Below are positions 1-10,739 of a stretch of DNA of 64,000 nucleotides, one piece after another; positions within the stretch are counted from its first letter, which is position 1, and the number at the start of each line of letters is the position of its first letter. The position numbers were made by a program, and so were the translations under genes. The notes under the pieces were generated by a model, which saw only the letters and a program-made list of their open reading frames with translations, was not told where the DNA came from and searched no databases. This DNA is from Prorocentrum cordatum (Eukaryota > Sar > Dinophyceae > Prorocentrales > Prorocentraceae), in NCBI GenBank assembly GCA_963575745.1, contig CAUYUJ010016305.1, positions 519,001 through 583,000 of the forward strand, in the 5' to 3' direction.

Positions 1-530
1 GTGGCCAGGCTGCAACCTTTCGAGAGAGCGCTGCGTCAAACCAGCAAAATTCGCCAACGACAGCCGCAACGCAGAAACGACCGACAAAAACGTGATCTAG
101 ATGACGTTCCAAACTTCCGGTTGCGCTGGTTTCTTGCGCGGTCAAGTCATATACATTCCTCCGCGCAAACCCACTGCACCCTGATGTTCCACCACGTCTG
201 TAGTCCACCAGATCGTGCCGTGGATGGTACGGAGTAGAGCGGGAGCTGACCACCCTAGGCCAGCTCCGCGACCAAGTTTGAAAGGGGTTGGGAGGCCCAA
301 CTAGCAGCTTCGCCTTAGGCGAAGCCAAGCTCCAGCTTTGTTGTATCGTAGTAGCGATAGTCCCAGTAGTAGGAGGCGAGCCATTTCAAGCAGTTTTGGC
401 ATCGATGGCAAATGGTGCACCTCGCGCTGAGATGTAGTCAGATCTGAGCGGCCGGCCGCTTTGAGCCAAGGAACCGCGGATGCACGCTCGTTCCCACTCA
501 CATGCAACGCCCAGCTCACTTTAGAGTATA
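1..530. other. unassigned sequence
   Basis: No convincing coding frame, RNA gene or clear repeat is visible here. Open frames are short, overlap on both strands and lack any recognisable motif. Confidence 0.4.
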
Positions 531-531
531 G

Positions 532-640
532 GTGTGTGGTTTTCGTTCGTCACCCACCTGTGCTGCAGGGCGAAATGGAAACGAAAAACGGCCCACGAAA
601 TCGCCAAAACACCGTTTAGGTCAAGCCCTGCTGGAAAGAG
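532..640. repeat. dispersed repeat, copy 1
   Basis: This stretch resembles 26495-26600 in the same orientation. The shared core runs from 'cctgtgctg' through 'acggcccacgaa' to 'caccgtt(t/c)aggtc', with scattered substitutions. In both places it is followed within about 100 bases by GC-rich sequence, so it may be the edge of a mobile or duplicated segment. Confidence 0.5.
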
Positions 641-739
641 CGCCGCAGAGGTCTCCCCCAAGAGACGCCGCGACCCCCAAGACACAGACCCCGACGACGA
701 TCCCCCACGCCTTGCGCAGCTCCAGCTCGCCGACGGCGG

Positions 740-812
740 CGACAGCGACGGCGACTACAACAGTGACGAAGACCACGACGCCGACGACGACGACGAGGAC
801 GCTAAGCGCACG
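740..812. repeat. GAC-type triplet microsatellite
   Basis: Imperfect GAC/GAG triplets. Read on the plus strand they give an Asp-rich frame, and on the minus strand a Val-rich hydrophobic frame. Neither is accepted as a protein on its own. Confidence 0.6.
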
Positions 813-1427
813 CGACGTGGACTCCCGCGGAAGTCTCAAACGATTCCCTGGGCCGACTTCGCATCCCGTGCGGGGACGCACCCCCAGGTCGGCCAGGGCC
901 CTATCGCGAACCCGGCCGGCCACGAAACAGCTCCCAGACCAGGGTCGGCGGAGGGCGGGGGAGCGGGGTTGGCTCGGGGCGGCTCCCGTGCCCGGGTGGA
1001 TCTCGGAGGCCGGCTGCCCCCCACTGCGTGAGCCCCGACCTTCGGGCGGGTGGTAATGGGGGCTATCCCAAATGAGGGCTGAAGAAAGGGGCCCTAAAGA
1101 GGCCCCTTAGGGCTCCTTTTGGAGCCAGTCGGTGCCCAGAAGGGGTCCCTTTCTTCAACGCCCCCCTTGGGTTCCCCCCCCATCACCACCCGCCCGAGAC
1201 CTGCGCCCTTCTGGATAGTCCCGGGGCCTGGCCAGGGCCCCTTGAGAGGCCCACACCCTCCCACACATCCCGTCGACACCTTTTTTCACGACGCGCAGAG
1301 ACTTGCCATCGCTCGGAGGTCCTTTGCCGGTGCATATTTCGGTGTCGTCCTCGCCGAGAGTAAATGCACACGTCCGAGCGGGAGAAAGCACTGGGAGAGA
1401 CCCCGCGCCGACACCGAGGGACGCCCC

Positions 1428-1500
1428 CCCTCCCGCCTTGAGCCGCTCCATCTCGCTGCCCTGCGCGAGGCGTTCCTCCTGCAACGCGCCGCGGAGCCTC
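1428..1500 (-). CDS. helical coding island 1 (putative exon)
   Basis: On the minus strand one frame reads as an amphipathic, charged helix (RLRGALQEERLAQGSEMERL followed by KAG). This composition suits a coiled coil. It is followed by 'AAG|GCGGGA', which could be a GC-type donor. A GCC/GTC triplet tract lies about 55 bases upstream in the minus sense (1555-1595). The frame has no start or stop of its own. It belongs to the series of similar minus-strand islands described in the findings. It could also be a chance frame in GC-rich DNA. Confidence 0.3.
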
Positions 1501-2247
1501 TCGCGGGCCCGCGTGGAACGCGGCGCGGCACGGGCAGCGCGAACCGGCGCGCGCTGCGCCGTCGCCGTCGCCGCCGTCGCCGCCGTCGCCGCCGGCTGAT
1601 TTCGTTGGGGCGCTGACCTAAGGAACGATATATAAGGAACGAGGCAGCTCTTTTCCATAAAAGTCAAACTTCGATTTCCCATCGAAAACCGAAGGAAAAC
1701 CTCAGGCAACCTGAACAACAATTGAGGAGCACGGAGTCCCTCCAAAGCGAATAGGGTTCCTTCTTCAGCGTCCCGATTGTATCTGGGCGTCGCAGTCTCT
1801 TCTTCACGCCAGGCGTTTTCGCCCCGACTCGATCCCCAGGGTCCTCTCAGCCCGACCCAGATCGAGAGGCTGGGAGATAAAAAGGTTGGGATCGGGTGCT
1901 CCAGTCGTGTTTTTCATTACACCTAGCTCGCGAGACTGAGAGATAAGGAGGTTGGGGTCGGGTGCTCCAGTCATCTTTGAGAGATAGGGAGGTTGGTGCC
2001 AGGTGCTCTAGTCATGTTTTTCATTACATATGTTTGGATAGTTTCGCGACGTCGGATCTCAGGGGCCTCGCCGCCGCCGTCGTCACCGTCGTCGCTGCGA
2101 GGAGGAAGGGGGGAGGAAGATTGCCGAGGGGCGCTGAGTTGTTCCGGGCTCTGGGGGGGAAAAGCATGTGTAAACAAGGCAGCATCGAACGTACTGGGGC
2201 TCCGACAACCTCGAACAAACATTTGAAGGCCCAGCCCCCGAGGCTCC

Positions 2248-2345
2248 CAGCCTCTGGACCTCGGCGTAGGCCAGTGCGGTCTGGTCGTGAAGGGCCCTCA
2301 CCTCCTCCGAGCGCCTCTGCATCTCGGATGCCATGGAGCCCACCT
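2248..2345 (-). CDS. helical coding island 2 (putative exon)
   Basis: Minus-strand frame with coiled-coil-like composition: MASEMQRRSEEVRALHDQTA, then LAYAEVQRLGASG. The 3' edge reads 'CAGAG|GCTGGG', a possible GC donor. A GGA-rich tract (2400-2475 on the plus strand) lies just upstream in the minus sense. No homology is recognised. Confidence 0.33.
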
Positions 2346-2609
2346 CCGGCCAGGGCGCGCGCAACGACGACTCGCCAAGTGTGACGGGCAGGAGCAAAAA
2401 GAGGAAAGTCACAAGGAGCAGGAGGAGGAGGAGGAGGAGGAGGCCGATGACTAAGAGACAGGAGGAGGAGGGATAGAAAATGCTGAGGAGCAGCAAAAGG
2501 ATGAGGATGCGGAGGAGGATTTTTTCCTCGACATCAGGACCAAGTGTGCAGCTGGTGGTCCGTCGCAGAGAACATAACAGAGTCATGTCCCGATAAACCC
2601 TGGGCTTGT

Positions 2610-3005
2610 TTTACACTGCCAAAGCAACAACAATGCACAGGAAACGCCACGCTGGTTAAAGCGATACTCGCACATAAATCCAAGCAGGAGTCGAATGCCA
2701 GATCCTTTCATTAGCTGCGCCCACAACACATGCGCAAATAAGACATTAACCACACAACAATGACCAGGTGGAGGAGGGGAGGAAGAACTCAAACATGATG
2801 CCGACGGCAGTTGGCAACGACAGCAGCAGGAGAGCGCAGCAATCACATTCACAGAAAATGGGCTTTGCTGCTGGGCTCCTTTTTTTTCCACTGCTGGAGC
2901 AACAACAACTTACAGGACATGCCAGGCTGTTTAAAACGAGACTCGCGCAGAAATGCAAACAGGACTCGGATGCCAGACCATGTCATCAGCTGCGCCCAAA
3001 ACGCT
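2610..3005 (+). repeat. diverged tandem duplication, 275-bp period
   Basis: About 120 bases at 2610-2735 recur at 2885-3005 with many substitutions. Both contain 'caacaacaa', then a segment ending 'gaatgccaga...tcat.agctgcgccca' or its 'ggatgccaga' variant. The middle part (2806-2862) is also related to 8179-8236, sharing 'gcgcagcaat.ac.ttcacagaa.atgg', so the family is dispersed. Confidence 0.6.
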
Positions 3006-3059
3006 ATATATCATCTGGGTGCCTGGCCGCGAATAGTACCCGACCTTACTAGCTCGAAC

Positions 3060-3760
3060 TTCTACAAACGTGAATGCTCAGACTGAGAGATCTTACTGAC
3101 GAGACGATTCTGTCGGACGCTCTCGACACTGGCGGCATTCCGTGTGCGCCAATGGTTGGCTAAACGATTGATGCAGGAGGGGCACGGGGAGGCGATCGCA
3201 GTCCAGTGGGCGCCGCCAGGCGCACCGCCCCCGAACAAAATATGCGGGAGGCCGGACATCGAGCAACGGCCCTGGCGGCCCTGGCAACGACGATACAACA
3301 ATGACGCTGGCAATCTGGCGCCAACGGGTGCCATGCGGAGGAAAGTCTGCGACGGCGAGCCTGGCGCGGGGATGAAGCTGCGCCATCATCGGCCCGCGCC
3401 ACATCAGAGACGACTGCGGGTTCTCAAGGATCGGAGGCACACCGTGCCGAACGCGCGCCTTGACCACTCGCTGAGCGCACATGAGGGTCATATTCCAGGG
3501 CCATCGCACGCACGTCGGCGACGGCGCCCAAAGAAAAACGACCGAGCATGTACTCGGCAATGTGATATCGGCCTCGCCTGGTCGTGCTCCGAATGGAACA
3601 CGGGGCGCAAAAAAAAAAATCGCCACGGATGAGGCCTGTACCAACCCACTGAATTAGCAAATCACACACAAAGGAAAAAGGACATATCGCAGGCAGGATA
3701 GTATCAACACTGCTGTCTAGCGAGAGACACCCGAAAACCGATTCTCTCGCATCTCTTTCC
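3060..3760. other. unassigned sequence
   Basis: Overlapping frames of up to 183 codons exist on both strands, but none has a recognisable motif or a codon pattern that stands out. Nothing can be supported here. Confidence 0.4.
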
Positions 3761-3879
3761 TGATGCCCCCGTTTCCTGAGGAAAAATCAACAAACATCGG
3801 GTGGCGGCCTCTTGGCCGAGAACAGCATGGCCTGGTGCATGGCAAGCTGTGGGCGCCGCTGGACGGCATTCCTACTCAG

Positions 3880-4930
3880 CGCCTCCTTCGCCTGGCCAGT
3901 GTCGCCCGCGAGCCAGATGCGGTCCCCGGCGGAATGGCGGCGCCCAGCGGCCGCTTACCAGGTCGGCCAAGCGGCGCTCCACCACCTCGGCGCACTCCAC
4001 CATCGACGTGGGCGCCTTGGCAAGCTCGGCGAAATAGCGCGCGTGCCGAGCGCGCCGACGGGTGGGTGAGCCGGTCTGATGTCGGTGCCGCACGCGCACC
4101 TCGGCATCGCCCCGTCGACCACCAGCAGCATCTGGGCTGGCCGCGCCGCGCCGAACCGGATGCGGGCGAACGCCTGGCAGGCCGAGGAATATGTATATCT
4201 GCTGGAACGCCCTCTGAGACCAGCCCCCGTCGAACGTCCGCAGTCGCTCGGCTAGCCGGCGCGTCGCGCGCAGGCGGCCCGCAAGCTCTCCTCCTGCGCT
4301 GGACATCCCGCTGCTGCGACGCACGCCGTCGTCGAAGTTGCCGGTCTTGCTTCGCGCCCCTTGCTCGTCGGGCCACATCGGCAGCCCCCGGCGCCTCGAC
4401 GCGCGCGTCGGCGGGGCAAGACAGGCCCCCGCCACGCGCGCCAAGTCGCTCGGGAGCCCGACGCAACAACCCCAGGCTCAGCGCCAGGGCCCGGGCCGGC
4501 CCCAGGCGGCCGGTCGCCCCATCGAGGCCCGCCGCCGCGAAGAGGGCGGGCCAAGGCGATGGCGGCCGCGTCCGCTCTGGCGCCGGCCGTCTGAACCCAT
4601 CGCGCGGCAGCGTAGGTCCGCGGCGTCGATCGAAAGCCGCCCAGCGGCAGGGCCTGGCTGAAGTGCCTGGCTGCGGCGATGGCCTACTCCCCCTTGTCGC
4701 GGTTGTGCCCGCCAAGGAAGGAGCCGTCGAGGTGGCGTCTGATGGCGGCGTCCGCAGTCGCCGCGGCGGTCGGAGGCAACTGGCGTGCCCGGCAGAAGGT
4801 CAGCAGCTCCTCCCACTCGCGCTCGAAGCCCCCCCGACTGACGTGCGAGATCTTCTGGTGCTGGAGAAGAGCGAGGCCCCTCTTCGCGGCGTCCCGCTTC
4901 GCCTCCGCGCGCAGTGACACGCGGCATCGC
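3880..4930 (-). pseudogene. decayed tyrosine recombinase of a retroelement
   Basis: Minus-strand fragments in several frames together resemble the tyrosine recombinases repeated in dinoflagellate genomes. The N-terminal part (about 4930-4680) carries FEREWEELLTFCRARQLPPT and a downstream helix ending DKGE, then a stop. Further on, around 4340-4370, a second frame has SKTGNFDDGV, which matches the 'SKTGEFDD' stretch before the catalytic core. The last frame (about 4200-3880) has VRPHPVRRGAAS in the place of the 'HPYQLRHGGAS' box, then ARHARYFAELAKAPTSMVEC, where the active-site Tyr region is expected. At least two frameshifts and one stop break it. It follows an RNase H remnant on the same strand, so both probably belong to one element. 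Family assignment is from memory of related proteins. Confidence 0.62.
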
Positions 4931-5253
4931 CCTCTCGCCATCCTCGGCGCCTGGCTCGGAGGAGCCCCGCGAGGTGGCTGACCTGGCAACCTCGCTGACA
5001 GAGCTCCATGGCTTGCGGCGGGCGTCGGAGGAGTCGCTTGAGCTGGTCTGGTCGGCGTCTTTGCCCCCCCATCGCCGCCGGCCCAGAAGCCGGCGCCGGC
5101 GGCGTCTCCGACCGCGGGGTCGTCCTGGAGCACGCCCCCGAGGCGGGGGCGGCCGCCGCCGAGCGGAGGCCGGCAACATGCAAGGGCATGAATCTCGGCC
5201 GCGAGTCCGTCGCCGCCAAGGCCTGGGCCGCGGGCCCTGGTCGCCGCGGCGCA

Positions 5254-5901
5254 TCAGAGGTCGCCCCGAGGGTCGCGAACTGAGCCAGGAGCTATGCGGA
5301 ATGGATGATCAGACGGGTTATGCACTGTTGGAGCCCACCTAGGGATGAAGGGGGATATGGTGGGCATGCTAAGGGCGGCGATCTCGTGAAGCACATGATT
5401 GGCGTGGATATCTGACGACCTCCCCTCCCCAATGGCCAATGCCAGTCCCACATTGCCGACGGGCATGAGATGGCGGCGACGATGCGAAACGACGCGGCGT
5501 AAAATATGCTTGATTCCGACAAGCGCAGCGCGCCCTTCGAATGCTATGCTGTCATCTGGTCGGATGAGGCGCCCCTTGGCGAGATGCCACCAGCCCCGCC
5601 CATCGGCCGCCGCATTGCTGGGAACTGGCTGGAAAGAAAGACTGCCACCCATATCAACGCGCAGTTCGGGCGGGCGCCCGGGCGGCGCAGGGGGGCGCGC
5701 CGCGGGGTGGATAACGAAATCGGACATGCCAGGCGCCAGCTGCATTCGATTGAAAGCATTGCCCGCGACGGCCCGTGCCACGCGCACCTCGCCACTGCAG
5801 TCGGACCGAGCGCTGGCCCATTCAGCTGCCGCGGGCAGCTCGCTATGCTCGGGCGCGCCGGGGAGATCGCCGACTGCGCGAGTGCCCAGAATGAGGCGCA
5901 C
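5254..5901 (-). pseudogene. RNase H-like domain of a tyrosine-recombinase retroelement
   Basis: The 215-codon minus-strand frame carries FEGRAALVGIKHILRRVVSH, HLMPVGNVGLALAIGEGRSS, then HEIAALSM and IPRWAPTVHNPSDHPFR. This is the RNase H-like module seen in DIRS/Ngaro-type elements, where an 'LVDN...KGRSS' strand is followed by 'R.IPSE.NP.D.PSR'. The Asp expected in 'VDN' is Gly here, so catalysis is probably lost. The tyrosine recombinase remnant lies directly downstream (4930-3880), the usual gene order RT-RNase H-recombinase. No reverse transcriptase core was recognised upstream; it may be deleted or too decayed. The frame has no convincing start codon, and position 5901 is only the edge of the open frame. 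Confidence 0.65.
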
Positions 5902-6559
5902 CTGCTTGCGACCGGCCGCTAAAGCCCCGGGGGCGGCGGCCGCGGGGGGCCCGGCGCGACGCGCCCCGCGTCGACGAGGCCGAGAATGAACTGAGCGCAG
6001 TCGTGTCTGCGACGGAAGCTCTGGTCAACATGCGGCTAGATGGCGCCACTCGGGGCGCTCGTTCCCCGCGGCAAGCCGCGCGCGCCAGCGCGCCCGCTGG
6101 TCCAGCCCCTCGCCCGCCAGAGGCGCCGAGGGGTCTCGCTTTGGGCCGGGCGAGGGCAGACGGGCGAGCTCCTTCTGGCCCGTGGCACGGGGGCCAGCGT
6201 CGACGCTGTCGCGCCCCGGGGCGGCGCCGAGAGGCGACTGGCGGGCTGCCGCGGGAAAGCAGGGAAGAGGCGCAACGTGGCGCGCGACTCGAAGGGCGCG
6301 CGCAAGCCCCTGAGCCTGCCAAGGCACTAGAAGTGACCGGCCTCCTGGGCCGCGCGGCCGAACGCGCCGTTCAGCGACGCGATAACGTCGGAGGCCCGCT
6401 GCCGCCCGCGCCCACCCCAGCGAACTCGAGAGCGAGCGCTGCGGCCCAGGCCCGCGGTGACCGGGCCGTCGGTGGCTGCGGCGGGCGGCTGCAATGGCAG
6501 CAGTCCCGCGGGGCCGCCCGGGGCGCCGCCGTCGCGGCCCCGACCCGCGGCCACGGCCG

Positions 6560-6650
6560 CGGGCCCTGTCCCCCTTGTAATTCGCCCGTGTCTGACATCT
6601 TCGCCTGGAGCTCTCGCCGCTCCTCGGCCCGCCGCTGCGCCCCCCGTCGC
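6560..6650 (-). CDS. helical island 14 (putative exon or element part)
   Basis: Minus-strand frame RRAEERRELQAKMSDTGEL, charged and helical. A possible acceptor 'GGGCGCAG' and a GC donor 'CTCCAG|GCGAAG' flank it. It lies upstream of the RNase H/recombinase remnant and may instead belong to that element. Confidence 0.22.
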
Positions 6651-6899
6651 AGCCCGGCCTCGCCGTCGCCCCCTGCGCCGCCCAAGCCAGAGCCCGGTCT
6701 GGCCGACAGCCTCTTCTCCTTCACCTTCCCCTTCTCCTTTCCTTGAGCGCCTGCGCCCCCGGGCGGAGCTCGCCGTCGACGCGCCGCTGCAGCTCGGGCG
6801 AGACCGCGAGCAGCCCGCGCGCCTCGCCCACCCCTAGACAGGGCCCTCCAACACGTCGTCAGACTGTGCCTGACGCCCGAAGATGCGACCCCTTGTGGC

Positions 6900-8051
6900 G
6901 CCACTCCGCCATCCGCGCCCTCCTGGAGAGCAGCTCCACGCAAGCAAGCTCGCCGGTCGCGCAGAGCAGCGCCCCAGACGCGCAGCATCAGGTCATGGTC
7001 CTGCACTCCTGCATCGCGCGGCTGAAGTCCACTCGCGCGCCTGGCCCTGGGGCGGTGGACCTGCTGGGCCAGAAACGTGATGCGCCAGACCGCGGCCCGC
7101 GGGCCAAGGATCGGCCGGCCGACCCAGGGGGAGACTGAGAGCGCGCGAACTGACTCACGAAAATGTCGATGTCGAACCCCCTCGGGCACCCCGTCACCAC
7201 TGAAAGCACGCAGGCCTCCAACTCGCCGTGCTCGCCGGGTTTGGCAGGGTCGACCGCGTGCACGGTGAGGGGCGAGGAGCCAGCCCTGGCCAGCGCGAAG
7301 TCGCCGGGAACAGCATATACATCCAAAGCATGCATGACCAGAGCCTGTTTGACGGGCGTGGTCCGTGGACCTCATAACGAACCAGTCGAGCGGAGCCACC
7401 GACGGCAGCGCGCCCTCCCCGACGTCGGTCTCACTCGCTGCTACTGCTGCCGGCACCACTGGGCCGACGTTTGCGGAGGCCTGCTTGCCGCGAGTGCGGC
7501 GGGCTGGCGCTGGTACTGCTGCCATCGACGAACTGCTCAGGCCGTCGGCCAGCCCGCCCACGAAGCTCAGCGCCTCGGCGAACTCGAGCGCTGTCGGTTC
7601 CCAGTGGTCGCCATACGCCGCACTCAGAGCCGCCCGCTGTGTCCCACTCCTCAACCCTCGAATCGGCGGCCCCGACCTGTCGATCGGTAGGAACCCGCTC
7701 AACGGCGGGCAGCAGAGCAAGTGGGGGTACACACCTAGGTCGTGCGTCAATGCGTACCAGACCTGGTTCGCCAACACCTGGTTCGTCGTCGGACGTGTCC
7801 CAATCTCGCTCTCGCATTCGTCGGCGCTGCACGGGGACACAAGCACGCGAGCCTGCCATGACTGGCCGCGTCGCCACTGGACGTAAACCTTCCGTCCACA
7901 CTTCAGGCTGCCGTCCAGTGAAGTAAAGGCAACAGCAGCACGAACAAACACCGCCGACGATAGAGCCAAGGATGAAAGACAGCACGGGGGCACTCCCAAC
8001 GCCACCGAAGTTTTGGTTGACAAGGTAGCAAGTGATTGCGTGATCGGCCAC
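6900..8051 (-). other. possible 5' part of the same retroelement
   Basis: Minus-strand frames here look more protein-like than most of the window. One has a hydrophobic segment (SFILGSIVGGVCSCCCCLYF) near its start. Another carries CGRKVYVQWRRGQSWQARVL and HDLGVYPHLLCCPPLSGFLP, resembling a small beta-barrel domain that I associate with the N-terminal region of dinoflagellate retroelement polyproteins. A third has GCPRGFDIDIFVSQFARSQS. The pieces lie in different frames, so if they are one coding region it is frameshifted several times. It lies upstream of and on the same strand as the RNase H and recombinase remnants. The link is an inference. Confidence 0.3.
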
Positions 8052-8129
8052 AGGGCTGAGGTACTCGGCGACTCCGAAAAATCGCGGGCCCCAAGCTAGC
8101 AGTCAGCTGCGGCCCCAAAGGAGAGGGGA

Positions 8130-8240
8130 GGCGACGTTGGGCATTCGGCTGGCTGAAACAAGCTTGAGCGTGACGCGAACGGAAGCTGGCAGAGGCACCA
8201 GCAGAAAAGCGCAGCAATAACGTTCACAGAACATGGACTC
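8130..8240 (+). repeat. dispersed repeat related to 2780-2862
   Basis: Shares 'gcgcagcaata(a/c)(c/g)ttcacagaa' and flanking bases with 2806-2862, same orientation, at roughly 75-80 % identity by eye. Confidence 0.5.
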
Positions 8241-8769
8241 GGAGGGGAGGAGGGAGAGGAGGACTCTGCCATCCCAGGACGGGTGCAACATATCACCAGG
8301 GCATTCGAATCTAAATTCGAATCCACGAGTCTGGCGGGCTTCTTCCTAGCACTCTGGAAGGTCAGAGAAGGGAGAGAGGAGGGAGGATTCTGCCCAAAAG
8401 GGAGGGGCGGGGGGAGGAAGGAGGATGGAGAGAGGGAGGGCGGCAGGAGTCAGGGAGAAAAGTCTGTTTGCTCATGGCCCCTCCTCGCACGTGAACAGTC
8501 AGCTCGACACGAACGGTGCTCTGGCTCGGGCTCCAGCGCGCGCGCCCTGCAAACAAATGTCTCAGGCTTGGGCCTCTCTGGAGGCCCGAGGTTCCCGGAG
8601 GCCCCCAGATGGCAACCAAATAGCCCGCCCCGCTCTCGGCCCTTGATCCGGGAGCCCCCAGGCCCTCGCACATCGACCCTTGAACCTCGAGGCTCGATCC
8701 TCGATGCGCGTCCCTGCCCATCTGGCGCCGAGGCTGGAAGAAGAAAATACGTCATATATAACATAATTT

Positions 8770-8904
8770 GTTTGCGTTCCGCGCGGATTTCTTGGATCGT
8801 CGCTGGGCCCCCCTCCCTGGCGCGTGGAGCGCGCCAGTGGCGGCGCTAGAGGCGACGCCAGGGGGGTCCCAGCGCGGATCCAAGAAATCCGCACGGAGCG
8901 CCAA
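8770..8904. mobile_element. foldback element, family A copy 1
   Basis: Arms of about 45 bases pair as an inverted repeat. The left arm begins 'tttgcgttccgcgcggattt' and continues 'cttggat', and the right arm is its near reverse complement ending 'ggagcgccaaaa'. The loop is about 40 bases. Related copies lie at 49787-49894 and 27434-27533. No coding capacity; target-site duplication not evident. Confidence 0.75.
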
Positions 8905-8999
8905 AAGCCCCACCACCCCTCTTGGCGCAGGTGGTCTAACGAGATTCCTCCTCCCTCTTCCAAAGGACCCCTCTTCCCCTACGGGGAAGGGTTTACCCC

Positions 9000-9085
9000 T
9001 CCGCTTTCCCCTCCCCTGGACTTCTGTGGGGGGTTCGCGAGGTGTCAGGGCGTCCAAAACGGCCTCGGCGAGGAAGCCCAAATCG
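9000..9085 (+). repeat. dispersed segment shared with 53650-53725
   Basis: 'ttcgcga(g/a)gtgtc(a/g)gggcgtccaaa' followed by 'ggcctcggcgaggaagcc' occurs here and at 53673-53725 in the same orientation, with only a few differences. Confidence 0.65.
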
Positions 9086-9089
9086 CTGG

Positions 9090-9320
9090 CTTTACTAAGG
9101 CTTTGGCCCCATGTTGGCCTCTTTGGGGGGGACCGAACGTTGGCCCACCAGCCCTCTGGGCGCCAAAATTATTGGTTTTGTTAAGTATTTGGCCACATTT
9201 TGGCATCTGGGGGGGGCTGAACGTTATCCCACTAGCCCTCTGGGCGCCAACATCCTTGTTTTGTCAAGGTGTTGTGGCCTCTTTGGGGGGGGGGCTGAAT
9301 GTTATACCATCTCCTCCTTT
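9090..9320 (+). repeat. about 87-bp tandem unit, three copies
   Basis: Each unit runs '...ttggtttt..taag.t.ttggcc.cat.ttggc.tct.gggggg...gaacgtt...cccac(c/t)agccctctgggcgcc'. The box 'agccctctgggcg' recurs at 9143 and 9230. Single relatives of the 'ttggcctcttggggggg' part occur at 52495, 54860 and 55130, and of the 'cccaccagccctctggg' box at 50761 and 52711. Confidence 0.65.
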
Positions 9321-9359
9321 GATCGAAGGCCTTCAAGATGGCCTCAAGAGGCCTTCCAG

Positions 9360-9560
9360 GGTCCCATGAGGGCCCCAAGAGAACCCCAAGAGGGGCCCAA
9401 GAGGGCCCCAAGACCCCTAAAAAAGAGCCCCAAGAGAGCTCCAAGACCATCTTAAAGAGCCCCAGGTGAGCTCCGAGAGGCGATTTTGAGGGCTCCTGGG
9501 AGGGGACCGAAATCGAGGACCCCCAATATGTTGATCGATGCTCTCCTAGATGGCCCCAAC
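9360..9560 (+). repeat. CCCCAAGAG degenerate repeat
   Basis: Short degenerate units such as 'ggccccaagaggg' and 'ccccaagaga' follow one another. It is the opposite orientation of the CTTGGGGG family at 10740-11140 and 15260-17560. Confidence 0.6.
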
Positions 9561-10119
9561 AGGCCTTCCAGGGCACCAGCCGCAGCACCAGCAGAGACAG
9601 CAACAACATCAGCGGCACCAGCAGCAGCAGCAGCACCAGGGATCACACTCCTTGTCTCCCTCCACCTCCCCTCCTCTTCCTCCTCTTCCCCTCGCCCCCA
9701 CGCGGCCCCCAGGGATGGCCTGAAGAGGCCTTCCAAGGCCACCCCCTTGCTCCGAGAGATCTCTCGGTTCATCCTGGTTGCTCGCCTTGTTTCCCTAGAT
9801 GTGTCCTTTCGTCCCTTTTCCCGTCAACTCTCGAGGGCAGGGCATCTGAATGGGCTGGTGGGATATTTTTTTTGCGGGGGTCGCGGGCGGACGCGGATTC
9901 GCAGTCGCCGAGCTGAGAGGTCCGGGCCACGGGCCTGTCAAATTAGCAACGCGCAAGCCTGAAAGCACAGCGGCCGCGCCCGCACTCAGAAGCAGCCGCC
10001 GGTGGGGCCGCGGGCTGAAGGGGAAAAAGGCCTGGTGGGATACGCGAAACGTGAAAAATTATGTTTCCGCCGACTTCTCTTTATGGAGAGGCGGGCTCGG
10101 CAGGCGCGCGCGCGCGCCA

Positions 10120-10205
10120 GCGCCCGCGCCGAGGCGCCTTCTTCACCTCATCCTCGAAGGACGCCCTCGCGCCCTCGAGGGCGGCCCTGCCCGCAGCGAG
10201 CCTCG
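10120..10205 (-). CDS. helical coding island 3 (putative exon)
   Basis: Minus-strand frame EAARLAAGRAALEGARASFE then DE, followed by 'GAG|GTGAAG', a good donor-like sequence at 10146. A candidate acceptor AG sits at 10187-10188, which would give an exon of 10147-10186. A GAC/GTC triplet tract (10225-10300) lies directly upstream in the minus sense. The continuous frame upstream reads as a Val-rich hydrophobic stretch. Confidence 0.35.
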
Positions 10206-10224
10206 CGGCCTCGGGGCCGACGAC

Positions 10225-10300
10225 GACGCCCGCGATGCTGACTACCGCGACGACGACCACGACGACGACCACGACGACGATCACGAAGACCGCGCCGACT
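10225..10300. repeat. GAC triplet microsatellite
   Basis: Imperfect (GAC)n on the plus strand, immediately upstream (minus sense) of helical island 3. Confidence 0.7.
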
Positions 10301-10465
10301 GCGGCGGCGGCGGCGCCCACAGCGGTGGCGGCGGCAGCGACGCCAGCGGCGAAGAGGGCTCGAGGACGTCCAACGGCCTCGAACCTTGAATGCGGGCCAG
10401 AACTGCCGTATCCAGTGCGTCTTGCATTTTCTTGCCAGGGGCGCCACAAGGCCGAGGCGCATTGC

Positions 10466-10503
10466 ATATCTATCTATCTATATATATATATATATATATA
10501 TAC
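10466..10503. repeat. CTAT/TA microsatellite
   Basis: 'tatctatctatctat' passes into (at)n. A short palindrome 'cgcgcgcttcgcgcgcg' follows at 10515-10532. Confidence 0.75.
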
Positions 10504-10549
10504 ATTCTAGAACCACGCGCGCTTCGCGCGCGCTCAGGTTCTAGCTAGG

Positions 10550-10660
10550 ACCATAGTCATCGTCACCATCACCACCATCATCATCCTCATTAACATAAAC
10601 ACAGTCATCATCATCGTCGTCGTCATCGTCACCATCCTCCTCTCATCCGCATACTCATCA
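10550..10660. repeat. degenerate CAT/CATCGT triplet tract
   Basis: Imperfect 'catcatc', 'catcgtc' and 'caccatc' triplets. Translated as Met/Thr or Asp/Glu runs in different frames; no gene supported. Confidence 0.6.
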
Positions 10661-10739
10661 TTGGGGACTTGGGGACTTGGGTTGTGGGCCTGAGGCCGCC
10701 ATGCCTGGGTGATGGGCCAGTGGCCTGCTGGATGCCTGT

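Noticed and set aside
9185-9215. Spliced-leader relic ('gccacattttggcatc')
   Set aside because: Only part resembles the dinoflagellate leader, and the same place in sister units reads 'gccccatgttggcctc', so it is a variant of the 87-bp repeat.
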